DNA of 64,000 bases from Flavobacterium terrae (GCF_900142035.1 NZ_FQZI01000002.1:186001-250000), one strand, 5' to 3'. Numbered from the stretch's first letter, positions 42,680 through 51,787 are shown. Numbers and translations: made by a program. The notes: generated by a model from the letters alone, not told the origin.

Positions 42680-43336
42680 GTGAAATCATTACTCATTCTT
42701 TTAACCACAATTATAACTTCTTTTTTATTTGGTCAAAATCCACAAGATAAAGACTTGATGAAATTTTTACCTAAAGGCTATGTCCTTTTTGAAAAGATTA
42801 AAGGAGATTTAAACAAAGACGGTCTTGATGATATAGCTTTGATTATTAAGGCTACTGACAAAAGCAAAATTATCAATGATGAATATCGAGGTGAACTAGA
42901 TAGAAACAGAAGAGGAATTATTATCTTATTGAATAAAAAAAATCGTTACGAGTTAGTCACTAAGAACTATAATTGTTTTTCCTCTGAAAACGAAGATGGT
43001 GGTGTGTATTTTGCCCCTGAGCTTTCTGTAGAAATTAAAAAAGGGAATTTATATGTTCATTACGGTCACGGAAGATATGGTTTTTGGAAATATACGTTTA
43101 GATTAAAAAATCTAGATTTAGAATTAATTGGTTATGATTCAACTAATGGTGGAGCTGTAATTGAAAGTGAAACAAGTATTAATTTTTTGAGCAAAAAAAA
43201 GCTTGAACGAATAAATGTAAACCATGAATCTGAAGGCGGAGATGAAGTTTTTAGAGAAACTTGGTCAAAAATAAAGTCAAACAAAATCATTAAATTATCT
43301 GAGATTGTTGATTTTGATAATCTAGAATTTCAATAA
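42680..43336 (+). CDS. Secreted protein with EF-hand/FG-GAP-like Asp motif
   Basis: 218 residues starting at GTG, with a signal peptide (SLLILLTTIITSFLFGQN). The segment KGDLNKDGLDDIALIIK near residue 47 is an Asp-Asn-Asp calcium-binding loop like those in FG-GAP/VCBS repeats. The rest is mixed beta. I do not recognise a specific family. The next gene, a lipoprotein, follows 10 bp later. Confidence 0.65.
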   Translation: MKSLLILLTTIITSFLFGQNPQDKDLMKFLPKGYVLFEKIKGDLNKDGLDDIALIIKATDKSKIINDEYRGELDRNRRGIIILLNKKNRYELVTKNYNCFSSENEDGGVYFAPELSVEIKKGNLYVHYGHGRYGFWKYTFRLKNLDLELIGYDSTNGGAVIESETSINFLSKKKLERINVNHESEGGDEVFRETWSKIKSNKIIKLSEIVDFDNLEFQ

Positions 43337-43346
43337 TTCCCAAAAA

Positions 43347-43886
43347 ATGAAACACTTACCAATACTTCTTTTTTTTATTATTTTGTTTTCTTGTAATGAA
43401 AATAAAAAATCCACGTCCAATACTGATTTACCCTTTTTCCACTTTGACAAAGTAGAATATTATCATCCAAACATTACTCAAAAGGAGTTTCAAAGTATTA
43501 TAATGAATTCCAACAAGACTAGAGAAGATGAAGCTCTTTTACAAATCCTTACAGGTAATGTTCCAGTTTCGATAAAGGATACTATGTTTATAAAAAACAT
43601 GGAAATTCTTAATTTTGAAAAGGATGTTATTGATCCTAAGTTACATTCTAAAATATCACATTTGTTCTCTTTAAGAGAAAAAAAACATTCTCTTGCTCCA
43701 ACATGTAAATCTGACTACAAAGACATTCTTATTTTTAGAGAAAAGAATATTATTGTAGGCATGGCCAAAATTAGTTTTGACTGCAAAAGACACCAAATGA
43801 TTGGAGAAAGATATAATGATTCTAAATTTGGTCAATCTGGTGAATATGAAGAATTAAAAAAAATTCTAAGTATATATAATGAATAA
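43347..43886 (+). CDS. Lipoprotein of unknown function
   Basis: 179 residues with a lipoprotein signal (HLPILLFFIILFSC). The mature region is charged with no recognised domain; the C-terminal part (CKSDYKDILIFREKNIIVGM, then AKISFDCKRHQMIGERYN) is duplicated almost exactly at 45267-45438, where it is a broken fragment. A weak terminator follows. Confidence 0.65.
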   Translation: MKHLPILLFFIILFSCNENKKSTSNTDLPFFHFDKVEYYHPNITQKEFQSIIMNSNKTREDEALLQILTGNVPVSIKDTMFIKNMEILNFEKDVIDPKLHSKISHLFSLREKKHSLAPTCKSDYKDILIFREKNIIVGMAKISFDCKRHQMIGERYNDSKFGQSGEYEELKKILSIYNE

Positions 43887-43889
43887 AAA

Positions 43890-43914
43890 AAACAGCTTTT
43901 TTGCTGGTTTTTTT
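43890..43914. terminator. Weak terminator after the duplicated lipoprotein gene
   Basis: AAACAGC and GCTGGTTT pair with one bulge around a T-rich loop, then a T-run follows. It lies between two convergent genes. Confidence 0.55.
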
Positions 43915-43939
43915 TATTCAATTTAAGTAGTAAAACTAA

Positions 43940-45130
43940 CTAGATTTCATTACTCCAGGATTCATTATAAATTTTAATACAACTATCACTCCAATTAGGA
44001 TGTGGAGGTGGTTTATGTCCAGCATTAGATAATGATACTACAATTAGGTTGTTATTCTTAAAACAAAGCCACCAACTAGCAATCTGAATTTTTTCCGAAA
44101 AAGGAATCCATCCTCCATGCCCATAACTTGTGTTTCCACTCTTAGAATCAATATTTGCGTACATTCCAAATCCAGGATCTGGATATGGTAGTAATGGTAA
44201 CATTTGTTTCTTCATATCATCTGAAACAATAATCTCTGTAAACAAAAATGTCTGTACAAATTTGGCAAAATCTACCACCGAAATAGCCCAACCATGTGCA
44301 CCACTATATAAATAATCATTAGTTAAATAATCATATCCATGATTTTTTGGAGAATGTTGGTACTCATATAATAAAGTAGTTTCTAAACCTCTAAAGCTAC
44401 CTCTAGAATTACAATTAGCTCCCACCACTCCTGAAGGAATTAAAACACGTTCATTTACAATTCTCATATATTCATTAGCATAAGCCTCTTCAAGATTAGT
44501 ATCAGAACGAAAAATAAGTCCCACCTGCTTTGTAAATCTGTTGTAACTATTTAAGAGAGGAATTATAACACGAAATACTGAATAATTAATATTTCTATAC
44601 TCCCAATTCTTTTTGGGTAAATTAGTAGGTCCTAATTCCATACTACTTTTAATTTTAGCAAAATCGTGACCATCCTCACCTACAGTAAATCCAGTTCTAT
44701 GTGTCAAAAAATCTTGAAAAGTAAGTGTTTGTACTGTGGGATGTAACTTCCAATTACTAGGTAAAAAATCTTTCACAAGAGTAGTTACAGGAAGATCTTT
44801 GTCTTGAAGAATATTTAAAACTGTAGCTGCCGTAATTGTTTTACTCATACTCGCCACATTAAAACGATCGTTAATAGAAGCTGTCATTTGTGGTGGATCA
44901 ATAGCTGTTCTTCTGGCACCTCCACTACCAAATCCTATTCCTGAATTTTTACCAATTTTAATATGATTAGTTTTTAGTTTACTTTCCAATTTATTCTGAT
45001 CAAAGGAAGAAGTGTCTCCTAATAAATATACTAATTCTTCTGTGACGCAAATAAATCGATATCCATCAGGAGCAGATTCTTGCATCATAGCATTTAAATT
45101 GTTTCTAAATTTTACAAAGTCAAATTTCAT
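43940..45130 (-). CDS. Serine hydrolase, beta-lactamase/class C-like family
   Basis: 396 residues, with no signal peptide, so probably cytoplasmic or with an unusual export. The Ser-x-x-Lys motif is SMSK (in NVASMSKTITAATVLN, near residue 93), LTHRTGFT and YRNINYSVF (a Tyr motif) follow, and HGGWIPFSEK near 337 could be the HxG box. It resembles esterase or D-aminopeptidase members of the class C family. It is flanked by two direct copies of the lipoprotein gene's 3' end, so it may have been inserted or brought by duplication. The substrate is unknown. Confidence 0.8.
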   Translation of the reverse strand: MKFDFVKFRNNLNAMMQESAPDGYRFICVTEELVYLLGDTSSFDQNKLESKLKTNHIKIGKNSGIGFGSGGARRTAIDPPQMTASINDRFNVASMSKTITAATVLNILQDKDLPVTTLVKDFLPSNWKLHPTVQTLTFQDFLTHRTGFTVGEDGHDFAKIKSSMELGPTNLPKKNWEYRNINYSVFRVIIPLLNSYNRFTKQVGLIFRSDTNLEEAYANEYMRIVNERVLIPSGVVGANCNSRGSFRGLETTLLYEYQHSPKNHGYDYLTNDYLYSGAHGWAISVVDFAKFVQTFLFTEIIVSDDMKKQMLPLLPYPDPGFGMYANIDSKSGNTSYGHGGWIPFSEKIQIASWWLCFKNNNLIVVSLSNAGHKPPPHPNWSDSCIKIYNESWSNEI

Positions 45131-45266
45131 ATTTTAGTTGTAGTTAAATAGTTTAATAATAATAATAATAATTATAAACATCTTCTATTTTTTAAATTTG
45201 AAAAAAAATTCTTACAAAATATAAATAAAATACAAAATTTCGATAAACTACAAATAAATACCAATC
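45131..45266. other. AT-rich gap with TAA microsatellite
   Basis: About six TAA/AAT units stand at 45154-45173, just upstream of the serine hydrolase start. No promoter or gene was recognised. Confidence 0.5.
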
Positions 45267-45456
45267 TACAACATGTAAAACTGACTACAAAGTCATTCTT
45301 ATCTTTAGAGAAAAGAATATTATTGTAGGCATGGCCAAAATTAGTTTTGACTGTAAAAGACACCAAATGATTGGAGAAAGATATAATGATTCCAAATTTG
45401 GTCAATCTGGTGAATATGAAGAATTAAAAAAAATTCTAGAACAGTATAAATTATAA
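45247..45456 (+). pseudogene. Truncated duplicate of the lipoprotein gene 3' end
   Basis: Bases 45267-45438 match 43697-43868 with about five single-base changes in 172. The frame is kept (CKTDYKVILIFREKNIIVGM) and ends at TAA, but there is no start codon and no signal sequence, so it is a remnant. Codons 45247-45266 are unrelated to the intact gene. Confidence 0.8.
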
Positions 45457-45548
45457 TTTAGCCTAAATTAACAAACCCCAACACTTAAAACTAAAAAAAA
45501 GAATTGGGGTTCATCAAAAAAACAAACAATCAAATAATAAACTAACTA

Positions 45549-47750
45549 TCAAAACTTAAATAAAACCTTTCCTTTTAAATTAAATGGTGTACCTGGTGTA
45601 AAATGTATTTCGGTAACACTTTGTGATTCATTTTGTAACTGTGATTCGGTAGCAAACTGAGTTTCATTCCATTTCACATTTAATATATTTTCTGCAGATA
45701 AACCAAAAGTGAAATTTTTCCACTCATAATTTATATTTGCATCTGTAATTCCATATCCTAACGCTACTATCGAATTATCTTCGTTAGCGGGTCTAGATTT
45801 TAAATACCTGTACTGTATTCCTCCTGACCAATTTTTATAATCTTTTAAACTTATTCCAGCTGTTGTAGTAAAATCTGGGGCCAAAGGAATATAATTTAAC
45901 CCCTCAGGTTCCTCAGTACTTCTAGCATGAGTATAAGTCAAATCTGAATCAAAAAACAAATAATTATTGAATTGATATCTTATTCCTAAATCGATTCCTT
46001 TTCGCATGGTTTTACCACTTGGTTCTACCACACCCTCATCTCCTACATAAACAAACTCTTGTTGTAATTTAAGTAACCAAACTGATGAATTCACAATCAA
46101 CTTTGGCAATGGCTTAAATAGTATTCCTAAATCGCTACCAAAAGAACTTGGAAGAATTTCTTTTCCTAATTGAGACACTACAACTCTAGCATCATTTGAA
46201 TGAAAACCGTATCCTGATTTTAAAAACAATTGTAAATTATTGTTGTGTGTGTATATAAAATTTAATTTTGGTGATACTATTGTTTTATCTACAGACTCAT
46301 TTGTATACTTTTCCTGTAATTTATCTTGATAGTTGAATTTAAAATGATCTAATCGAATTGATGGATTTACTTTTAATTTCCCAAAATTGATTTCAGCATT
46401 CAAATACGAGAACAAATTAGTTTGATTGATATCTCCCAACTTTATGTTTTCTAGCACTTCATTTCTATTGAGTGTATGCGATAATTCAGAATTTGAAGTT
46501 TCATCATTTCTAAAACCTAATCCTAATTGTAAATTCCCTAATCTCATTTTTTGGTTAAACTCCGAATTTAAACCATAAATATTTCTAAATTCTTTTTGTC
46601 TAATTTGATCACCATTAACAGGATCATTCAAAAAAAATGTAAAATTTGAATACAATTTAAATTGATAATTTGAAAAATATACATTGGTTTTTAATGACAA
46701 GTTTTCATCAATTGGTTTTACAAAAGAAACATTGAAATTTGTTCGCTGAGTTTCCCCTCCCTCTGTATTATCTACTGCTCCAAATCTTGATATCGTTCCA
46801 TTATCAACTAATCGTTGTGGTATTTGACCCGATGCGTCCCAATTACTTGTAAAATGAGAAGCTAAAAATGAAACCTTTCCATTATTTAATAAATTATAAG
46901 TGTATTTCCCTAAAATATTAATGCGTTTAAAATTTTGTGGCGATTCAAAAGGACCATCTGTTAACATATATTCAGAAGCAATGTAAGCGCTGTTTTTAGA
47001 TTTTGGTTCCAATAAGTCAAAAATCCCATGAATTCTTAAGGTATTAAATTGACCAACTTCTGCCCCTACACTACTGTTATCTATTCGTTCTTTTGTTTTA
47101 AAACTAACATAACCTGCTGTACTAAAATCTCCTTTACTTGCATAGTAACTTCCCTTTCCAAAATCAATTTTATCTATGGTTTCTGGAATTACAAAGTGTA
47201 AATCTGCATAGCCCTGACCATGAGCGTGTGAAACCATGTTTACTGGTATTCCATCTACATCTAGCGCAATATCTGTTCCATGGTCAATATCAAAACCACG
47301 CAAAAATATTTGTTCTGCTTTACCACCTCCGGCATGCTGTCCTATAAAAAGACCAGGTACTTTTCGCAAAATCTCCTGAGATGATTTTACTGGAGTTACA
47401 GCCAAATCTATTTTAGAAATAATATTCATCGCCGAGAGTTTTGAATTAACTACTACTTCATCTAACTTAAAAATACTCGGAATTAAAATAATTTTAATAT
47501 CATTAGTTTCTATCGGAAATGTTTGCTTTTCAAAACCTAATGCCGAAACAGTTAATGTATCTTTTATGGTAGTATTTTCTATAGAAAATTTCCCAAAATC
47601 ATCGGTGTGTGCATGAGCCTTTGTTCTAAGATTCAAAATGTATGCATTTTCAATAGGATTGTTTAATGAATCTAAAACAGCTCCTTTTTGAATTTGAGAA
47701 TAAATTAATGTGGCTTGTAAAAAAAACAGTATGGCTAATATATTTTTCAT
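45549..47750 (-). CDS. TonB-dependent outer-membrane receptor
   Basis: 733 residues. A signal peptide (AILFFLQATLIYSQ) and a carboxypeptidase-regulatory-like domain (QKGAVLDSLNNPIENAYI) precede the plug. The plug contains ILRKVPGLFIGQHAGGGKA, IFLRGFDIDHGTDIALDVDG and a His-rich SHAHGQGYADLHF segment. The rest is a barrel ending KGKVLFKF with a terminal aromatic. The His clusters in the plug suggest a metal or metal-complex ligand, but that is speculative. It overlaps the TPR lipoprotein gene by 1 bp and is last in the unit with the DUF4331 genes. Confidence 0.9.
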   Translation of the reverse strand: MKNILAILFFLQATLIYSQIQKGAVLDSLNNPIENAYILNLRTKAHAHTDDFGKFSIENTTIKDTLTVSALGFEKQTFPIETNDIKIILIPSIFKLDEVVVNSKLSAMNIISKIDLAVTPVKSSQEILRKVPGLFIGQHAGGGKAEQIFLRGFDIDHGTDIALDVDGIPVNMVSHAHGQGYADLHFVIPETIDKIDFGKGSYYASKGDFSTAGYVSFKTKERIDNSSVGAEVGQFNTLRIHGIFDLLEPKSKNSAYIASEYMLTDGPFESPQNFKRINILGKYTYNLLNNGKVSFLASHFTSNWDASGQIPQRLVDNGTISRFGAVDNTEGGETQRTNFNVSFVKPIDENLSLKTNVYFSNYQFKLYSNFTFFLNDPVNGDQIRQKEFRNIYGLNSEFNQKMRLGNLQLGLGFRNDETSNSELSHTLNRNEVLENIKLGDINQTNLFSYLNAEINFGKLKVNPSIRLDHFKFNYQDKLQEKYTNESVDKTIVSPKLNFIYTHNNNLQLFLKSGYGFHSNDARVVVSQLGKEILPSSFGSDLGILFKPLPKLIVNSSVWLLKLQQEFVYVGDEGVVEPSGKTMRKGIDLGIRYQFNNYLFFDSDLTYTHARSTEEPEGLNYIPLAPDFTTTAGISLKDYKNWSGGIQYRYLKSRPANEDNSIVALGYGITDANINYEWKNFTFGLSAENILNVKWNETQFATESQLQNESQSVTEIHFTPGTPFNLKGKVLFKF

Positions 47751-49042
47751 TATAATCTATCAATCTTTGTAACCATGTTAGGTCCTAATTCATAAACACT
47801 TGCTTGAAGTTCTTTTTTTATTGACTTAATTTGATTGATTTCATTATTGGCTTTATAAATACATGCTAGATGATATAAAACTTCCGGTTCAAATGATTTA
47901 TTTACAATGTGCTCATTTGCTATCTTTAATGCTTGTTTAACATCACCTTTTTTATAATAATACCATGCTAACAAATCATACGATTGAGGTGTTGGTCTAT
48001 TAGCAATCTCTTCTTTAGCAATAACTAAAGTCTTATTTAAAGTGTTATTATCATCTGCATAAAGAAAACCATTATACTTATTATACATCACACCATAATT
48101 TTTACTCTTTAGAGTATTGAAGTATTTTTTTAGATAAATTTCTTGGGAAGCAAAATCTTTCTCGTATTCAGCAATTTCTGCTTTTAGTAGATAAAAATCA
48201 GGCGAATTGTGTTTTTTAGAAACAACATCTATAATTCTTTTTGCTTCTGATGTGTTTTTTTCGTGTGAAAATGCGATCCAAGCTAAACCTTTAAGAGCAA
48301 AAGAATTATTAGGATCAATTTTTAAAGTTTTTATGTAATGTTTATAGGATTCTTCGATGTTACCAGCATGTCCATACATATCACCAAGATTGGAATGCGT
48401 CCATGAAAGAAGATACTTGTTATCAAATTTCTCGACAATTGCTGAAGCTTTTTCCATCATTGCAATTGCAGCCTCAAGATCACCCTTGTGATCATTCCAT
48501 TTTGCTAATCGTATTAAGTAATCAAAATCATTACTGTCGCTTATTGCAACAAGACTTTTTTTTGCTAATTCATAATTACCAAGCTCCATTTGAACATCGA
48601 AGAGTAATTTATGAGTTTCATTGATTTTATCACCTGTTTTAAAAGCTTTATTAGCTAAATCTAACGCTTCTTTAAATCGATGTTGTGTAATATAGTTTTT
48701 TGCTAATGTTCTCAAAGAGCTAGCATCAGTGTAATTTAATTGCAGGTTTGATTTGATTAACAATTGTTCTGCTTTATACAAAGCTTGTATGTCACCAGTT
48801 TGTTCAAAAAGAACTGAATAATTTGCAGCAATTTTATTTAAATAACTGGTTTGATTGGGAGCTTTGTCAAATTTGTTCTGCCAAAATTCTATTTCTTTTA
48901 AAGCAAAATCAGTCTTTTTGTTATCATTTGAGACCAAAAAAGAATCATACTCATCAGCATTTGTGATTTGGTCACTTTTTTTATCACATCCCATCAAAAG
49001 CAATGTGAATAATATTGTAATAAAAGCAGATAAAAGTTTCAT
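47750..49042 (-). CDS. Tetratricopeptide repeat lipoprotein
   Basis: 430 residues with a lipoprotein signal (FITILFTLLLMGC). Most of the protein is TPR-like helix pairs (YLLSWTHSNLGDMYGHAGNI, EESYKHYIKTLKIDPNNSFA, DLLAWYYYKKGDVKQALKIA). It is expected at the outer-membrane or periplasmic face, where TPR lipoproteins often work with a TonB receptor. Its stop overlaps the receptor start by 1 bp. It follows an 11-bp hairpin behind the DUF4331 genes. Confidence 0.85.
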   Translation of the reverse strand: MKLLSAFITILFTLLLMGCDKKSDQITNADEYDSFLVSNDNKKTDFALKEIEFWQNKFDKAPNQTSYLNKIAANYSVLFEQTGDIQALYKAEQLLIKSNLQLNYTDASSLRTLAKNYITQHRFKEALDLANKAFKTGDKINETHKLLFDVQMELGNYELAKKSLVAISDSNDFDYLIRLAKWNDHKGDLEAAIAMMEKASAIVEKFDNKYLLSWTHSNLGDMYGHAGNIEESYKHYIKTLKIDPNNSFALKGLAWIAFSHEKNTSEAKRIIDVVSKKHNSPDFYLLKAEIAEYEKDFASQEIYLKKYFNTLKSKNYGVMYNKYNGFLYADDNNTLNKTLVIAKEEIANRPTPQSYDLLAWYYYKKGDVKQALKIANEHIVNKSFEPEVLYHLACIYKANNEINQIKSIKKELQASVYELGPNMVTKIDRL

Positions 49043-49064
49043 ATGAGTTCTATTAATTAGTTAA

Positions 49065-49091
49065 AAAGAGCATGTTTAAATAAAACATGCT
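49065..49091 (-). terminator. Hairpin between the DUF4331 genes and the TPR gene (partial terminator or attenuator)
   Basis: An 11-bp perfect stem (AGAGCATGTTT / AAACATGCTCT) with a 5-base loop and then TTTT on the minus strand. The same-strand genes on both sides suggest it lowers expression of the TPR and receptor genes relative to DUF4331. Confidence 0.65.
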
Positions 49092-49108
49092 CTATTAAAA
49101 TAATCCGT

Positions 49109-49660
49109 TTACCAAGCCGAAGCCAAGTAAGGGAAAGAAAGTGTAAATGCTTTATCATTTGCATTTACATGATCTGAAGTTAGCTCAGCATTAGAAGTTC
49201 CTGATGGTCCACCAAAAATTAACAGTAATTCTACATCAATCACGTCATCTGCTAAAGTTCTTCCTGTTAAAACATTTGTTCCATCAAAAAAAGTCGTTGT
49301 TGCTGTTTTGCTAACATTCAAAACGTCTGTAGCCAACAAACCTGTAAATTGTGCTGCCGTTTGTCCCAATGCATTTGTAGTATATCCTGGGTTTAACGCT
49401 AATAATCTTGATTCAAATACTGATTGATATGAAGCTGCCATCATAGATGGAGTTGTCATATTAAAATTATCTTTTGGAGTTCCTGAAGCAACAAAAACTG
49501 TATTTATTGCTGGTCTAGCCATCTGGTCTTTTTGGACATAAGTTCCCGAAAAGTCAGGGCCATAATCAATCACTTGATTATCATCGTTATCATTACAACT
49601 AACTAAAGATAATGAGGTTAAAATCACTGCAGCTATTACTTTATATTTATATGTTTTCAT
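49109..49660 (-). CDS. DUF4331-type lipoprotein (second of two half-length proteins)
   Basis: 183 residues with a lipoprotein signal (AVILTSLSLVSC) followed by an acidic NDNDDNQ linker. The rest (RPAINTVFVASGTPKDNFN, LALNPGYTTNALGQTAAQFT, GRTLADDVIDVELLLIFGG, ANDKAFTLSFPYLASAW) corresponds to the C-terminal half of DUF4331 proteins, which are usually one chain of around 400-500 residues. It is 26 bp after the other half on the same strand. Confidence 0.75.
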   Translation of the reverse strand: MKTYKYKVIAAVILTSLSLVSCNDNDDNQVIDYGPDFSGTYVQKDQMARPAINTVFVASGTPKDNFNMTTPSMMAASYQSVFESRLLALNPGYTTNALGQTAAQFTGLLATDVLNVSKTATTTFFDGTNVLTGRTLADDVIDVELLLIFGGPSGTSNAELTSDHVNANDKAFTLSFPYLASAW

Positions 49661-49686
49661 AAAAGTTATTTTTAAAAAGATTTATA

Positions 49687-50337
49687 TTATTGCTTTTGTT
49701 TAGTTTCAACCCAAACATTAACCGTTGAAGATGTTCCTAAAGCTGTTTTAGGTACTTCAATTACTGTAGAAAGTACATTTGTACCTGCAAAAGTGTCTGT
49801 ACCCGGATTGTTAAAACCAGTTGCAGTTCCTGCTAGTATTGCTTTGTATTGATTTAAATCAAAAAAGAAGGGATCATCTCTTGGTCCTGCAAAAAACTTC
49901 ATTCCATTATTTGTAGCAATAACTGGAGCTTGTCCATATTGTGAAATATCTACACTTCCAGAAGCTGCGCTCGTTTTAATTGTACTTGATGTACCAGCTG
50001 TTCCTGGAGCAACAGGGCCAAAAAAGTACATTTTATTTCCTCTTTTAATAGCTTGAATTACCAAGTCTTCAACATTGTCGTTGTTATTATCAATGTTAAT
50101 TTCAGTTAAGACATTTTCATTAAAACTTGCCATTGCTGTAGCACTTGGACTTAACAATCCTTGTGAATTAACAACAAATACCAAATTATTTGAATCTTGT
50201 CCTTGAAATGCATAAACATCAGTTATATCTGACGCATTACCTGTAACAGCTGGAGCATCTGCGTGATCGGCTGCAATTAAAAATAAACCTACCGCTGCGA
50301 ATAATGATAGGCCTACATACTGTTTTGTCTTTTTCAT
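49687..50337 (-). CDS. DUF4331-type secreted protein (first of two half-length proteins)
   Basis: 216 residues if started at the ATG at 50337, where a clean signal sequence begins (MKKTKQYVGLSLFAAVGLFL). The frame stays open to an ATG at 50448, but that adds a hydrophobic, unlikely leader. The mature start, AADHADAPAVTGNASDITDV, then YAFQGQDSNNLVFVVNSQGL, is the N-terminal half of DUF4331. The two halves together match one DUF4331 protein. Upstream is a divergent ECF sigma gene, and no TAnnTTTG box faces this gene, so the ECF factor may drive it. Confidence 0.78.
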   Translation of the reverse strand: MKKTKQYVGLSLFAAVGLFLIAADHADAPAVTGNASDITDVYAFQGQDSNNLVFVVNSQGLLSPSATAMASFNENVLTEINIDNNNDNVEDLVIQAIKRGNKMYFFGPVAPGTAGTSSTIKTSAASGSVDISQYGQAPVIATNNGMKFFAGPRDDPFFFDLNQYKAILAGTATGFNNPGTDTFAGTNVLSTVIEVPKTALGTSSTVNVWVETKQKQ

Positions 50338-50463
50338 TTTTATTGTTTTTTTAATGATTATAACTACACTTACGGCAAAAGTTTCGATGCGGTTTTCAAA
50401 AAAGTAACTTTTTTTTAAAAAAAATAATAAGTCCCAGAAAGTCAGCATTTAAAAAAGAATATT

Positions 50464-50471
50464 TATGTTTG
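50464..50471 (+). promoter_or_regulatory. -7 promoter element of the ECF sigma gene
   Basis: TATGTTTG (TAnnTTTG) ends 17 bp before the ATG at 50489. It overlaps the upstream ATG at 50465, which supports 50489 as the real start. Confidence 0.55.
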
Positions 50472-50488
50472 TAATACAAACCTTATTT

Positions 50489-51019
50489 ATGAGCCAAGAA
50501 GAAATTGTTACGTTGTTATTAAAAAAAGATGATAAAGCATATAGTGTTTTATATGACATGTATGCCAAAAGTCTTTTTGCTGTTATTATTAATTTAATTA
50601 ATGATAGAGAAGAAGCTGAAGATGTTCTTCAGGAAGTTTTTGTTAAAATCTGGAAAAACATTGACACCTATAATGAATCTAAAGGTCGTTTTTATACTTG
50701 GATGATTAATATCGCCAGAAATTCTGCCATTGATAAATTACGTTCTAAAAACTTTAACAAATCTAAAAAAAACCTATCTACAGATAATTTCGTACATCTA
50801 CTTGACGAGAGCAATAAATCTGCTTTTAAAATTGACGCCATTGGTATTCAGGAGTTTATTAAAAAACTTAAGCCAAAGTGTATTGCTTTAATTGATTTAT
50901 TATTTTTTAAAGGTTATACTCAAGTGGAAGCATCAGAAGAATTAGAAATACCACTTGGAACTGTCAAAACACAAAACAGAAATTGCATTAATGATTTAAG
51001 AACTTTTTTAAAAGTATAG
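50489..51019 (+). CDS. ECF-family RNA polymerase sigma factor
   Basis: 176 residues from the ATG at 50489 (MSQEEIVTLLLKKDDKAYSV); the ATG at 50465 would add eight residues but overlaps the promoter. Region 2 is seen as LYDMYAKSLFAVIINLINDREEAEDVLQEVF, and region 4 as FKGYTQVEASEELEIPLGTV with a helix-turn-helix. It is followed with no gap by its anti-sigma factor, and is divergent from the DUF4331-TPR-receptor genes, its likely targets. Confidence 0.9.
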   Translation: MSQEEIVTLLLKKDDKAYSVLYDMYAKSLFAVIINLINDREEAEDVLQEVFVKIWKNIDTYNESKGRFYTWMINIARNSAIDKLRSKNFNKSKKNLSTDNFVHLLDESNKSAFKIDAIGIQEFIKKLKPKCIALIDLLFFKGYTQVEASEELEIPLGTVKTQNRNCINDLRTFLKV

Positions 51020-51787
51020 ATGGATATTAAAGATTACATAGAATCAGGAATATTAGAACTTTATGTTTATGGCTTACTTGACGAAGCTCAAAACAAGGAA
51101 GTGCTAGAGATGTCTAAAAAACATAAAGAAATTGAAAATGAAATTATAGCCATAGAAAAGTCTATCCTTTCATTATCTACAAGTTTCTCTCCATTCCTTT
51201 CGGTTCAGAATTTTGAAAAAATCAAAGCTGAATTAGAAATAAAACATAATAAAATAATAGAATTAAAATCGAAAAGTAGTAGATACAATTATGTAGGATG
51301 GGCAGCAGCAGCTTTATTTTTACTTTTCATTGGCTATCAATATCAACAACAGTCAATACTAAAGGATGCTAATAACGAACTAAATCAAACAATAGTTTCT
51401 TCTGAAAACGAAAATAGAAGAGCTAACGAATTACTAAACATTATAAGAGACAACAATAATACTGTTGTTACATTGGCTGGACAAACTGTAGCTCCTAAAG
51501 CTGTGGCAAAGGTGTATTGGAACAAAGAAACTCAAAAAGTGTATATAGACGCTTCGGGATTACCTACACCGCCAGAAGGCAAAGAATATCAAGTTTGGTC
51601 ATTAAAACTTAAACCTGCATTAACTCCAACTAGTATTGGTTTATTATCTGAGTTTAACCAAAATGGTTCAAAAATATTCGAAGTTAGTAAAACTCAAGAT
51701 GCAGAAGCTTTTGGAATTACGCTAGAACCAAAAGGAGGAAGTAAAACACCTACAATGGAGCAGCTATATACTCTAGGTTCTGTTTAA
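51020..51787 (+). CDS. Anti-sigma factor, RskA-type
   Basis: 255 residues. The N-terminal cytoplasmic part (YIESGILELYVYGLLDEAQN, SPFLSVQNFEKIKAELEI) is the sigma-binding region, followed by one transmembrane segment (YVGWAAAALFLLFIGYQY) near residue 92 and a periplasmic RskA C-terminal domain (VAKVYWNKETQKVYIDASGL, PPEGKEYQVWSLKLKPALTP). It presumably holds the ECF sigma until an envelope signal releases it. It starts at the base after the sigma gene stop. Confidence 0.9.
   Translation: MDIKDYIESGILELYVYGLLDEAQNKEVLEMSKKHKEIENEIIAIEKSILSLSTSFSPFLSVQNFEKIKAELEIKHNKIIELKSKSSRYNYVGWAAAALFLLFIGYQYQQQSILKDANNELNQTIVSSENENRRANELLNIIRDNNNTVVTLAGQTVAPKAVAKVYWNKETQKVYIDASGLPTPPEGKEYQVWSLKLKPALTPTSIGLLSEFNQNGSKIFEVSKTQDAEAFGITLEPKGGSKTPTMEQLYTLGSV

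Noticed and set aside
45172..45405. Minus-strand open frame opposite the duplicated lipoprotein fragment
   Set aside because: It is on the opposite strand of a sequence whose coding frame is shown by the duplicate, so it is a shadow.
45474..45511. AACCCCAA/TTGGGGTT as a terminator of the TonB receptor gene
   Set aside because: The loop is over 20 bases and no T-run follows on the minus strand, so it is not convincing.
50448..50465. Upstream starts for the DUF4331 (50448) and ECF sigma (50465) genes
   Set aside because: The first adds a hydrophobic leader ahead of a clear signal peptide; the second overlaps the -7 promoter box. The starts at 50337 and 50489 fit better.
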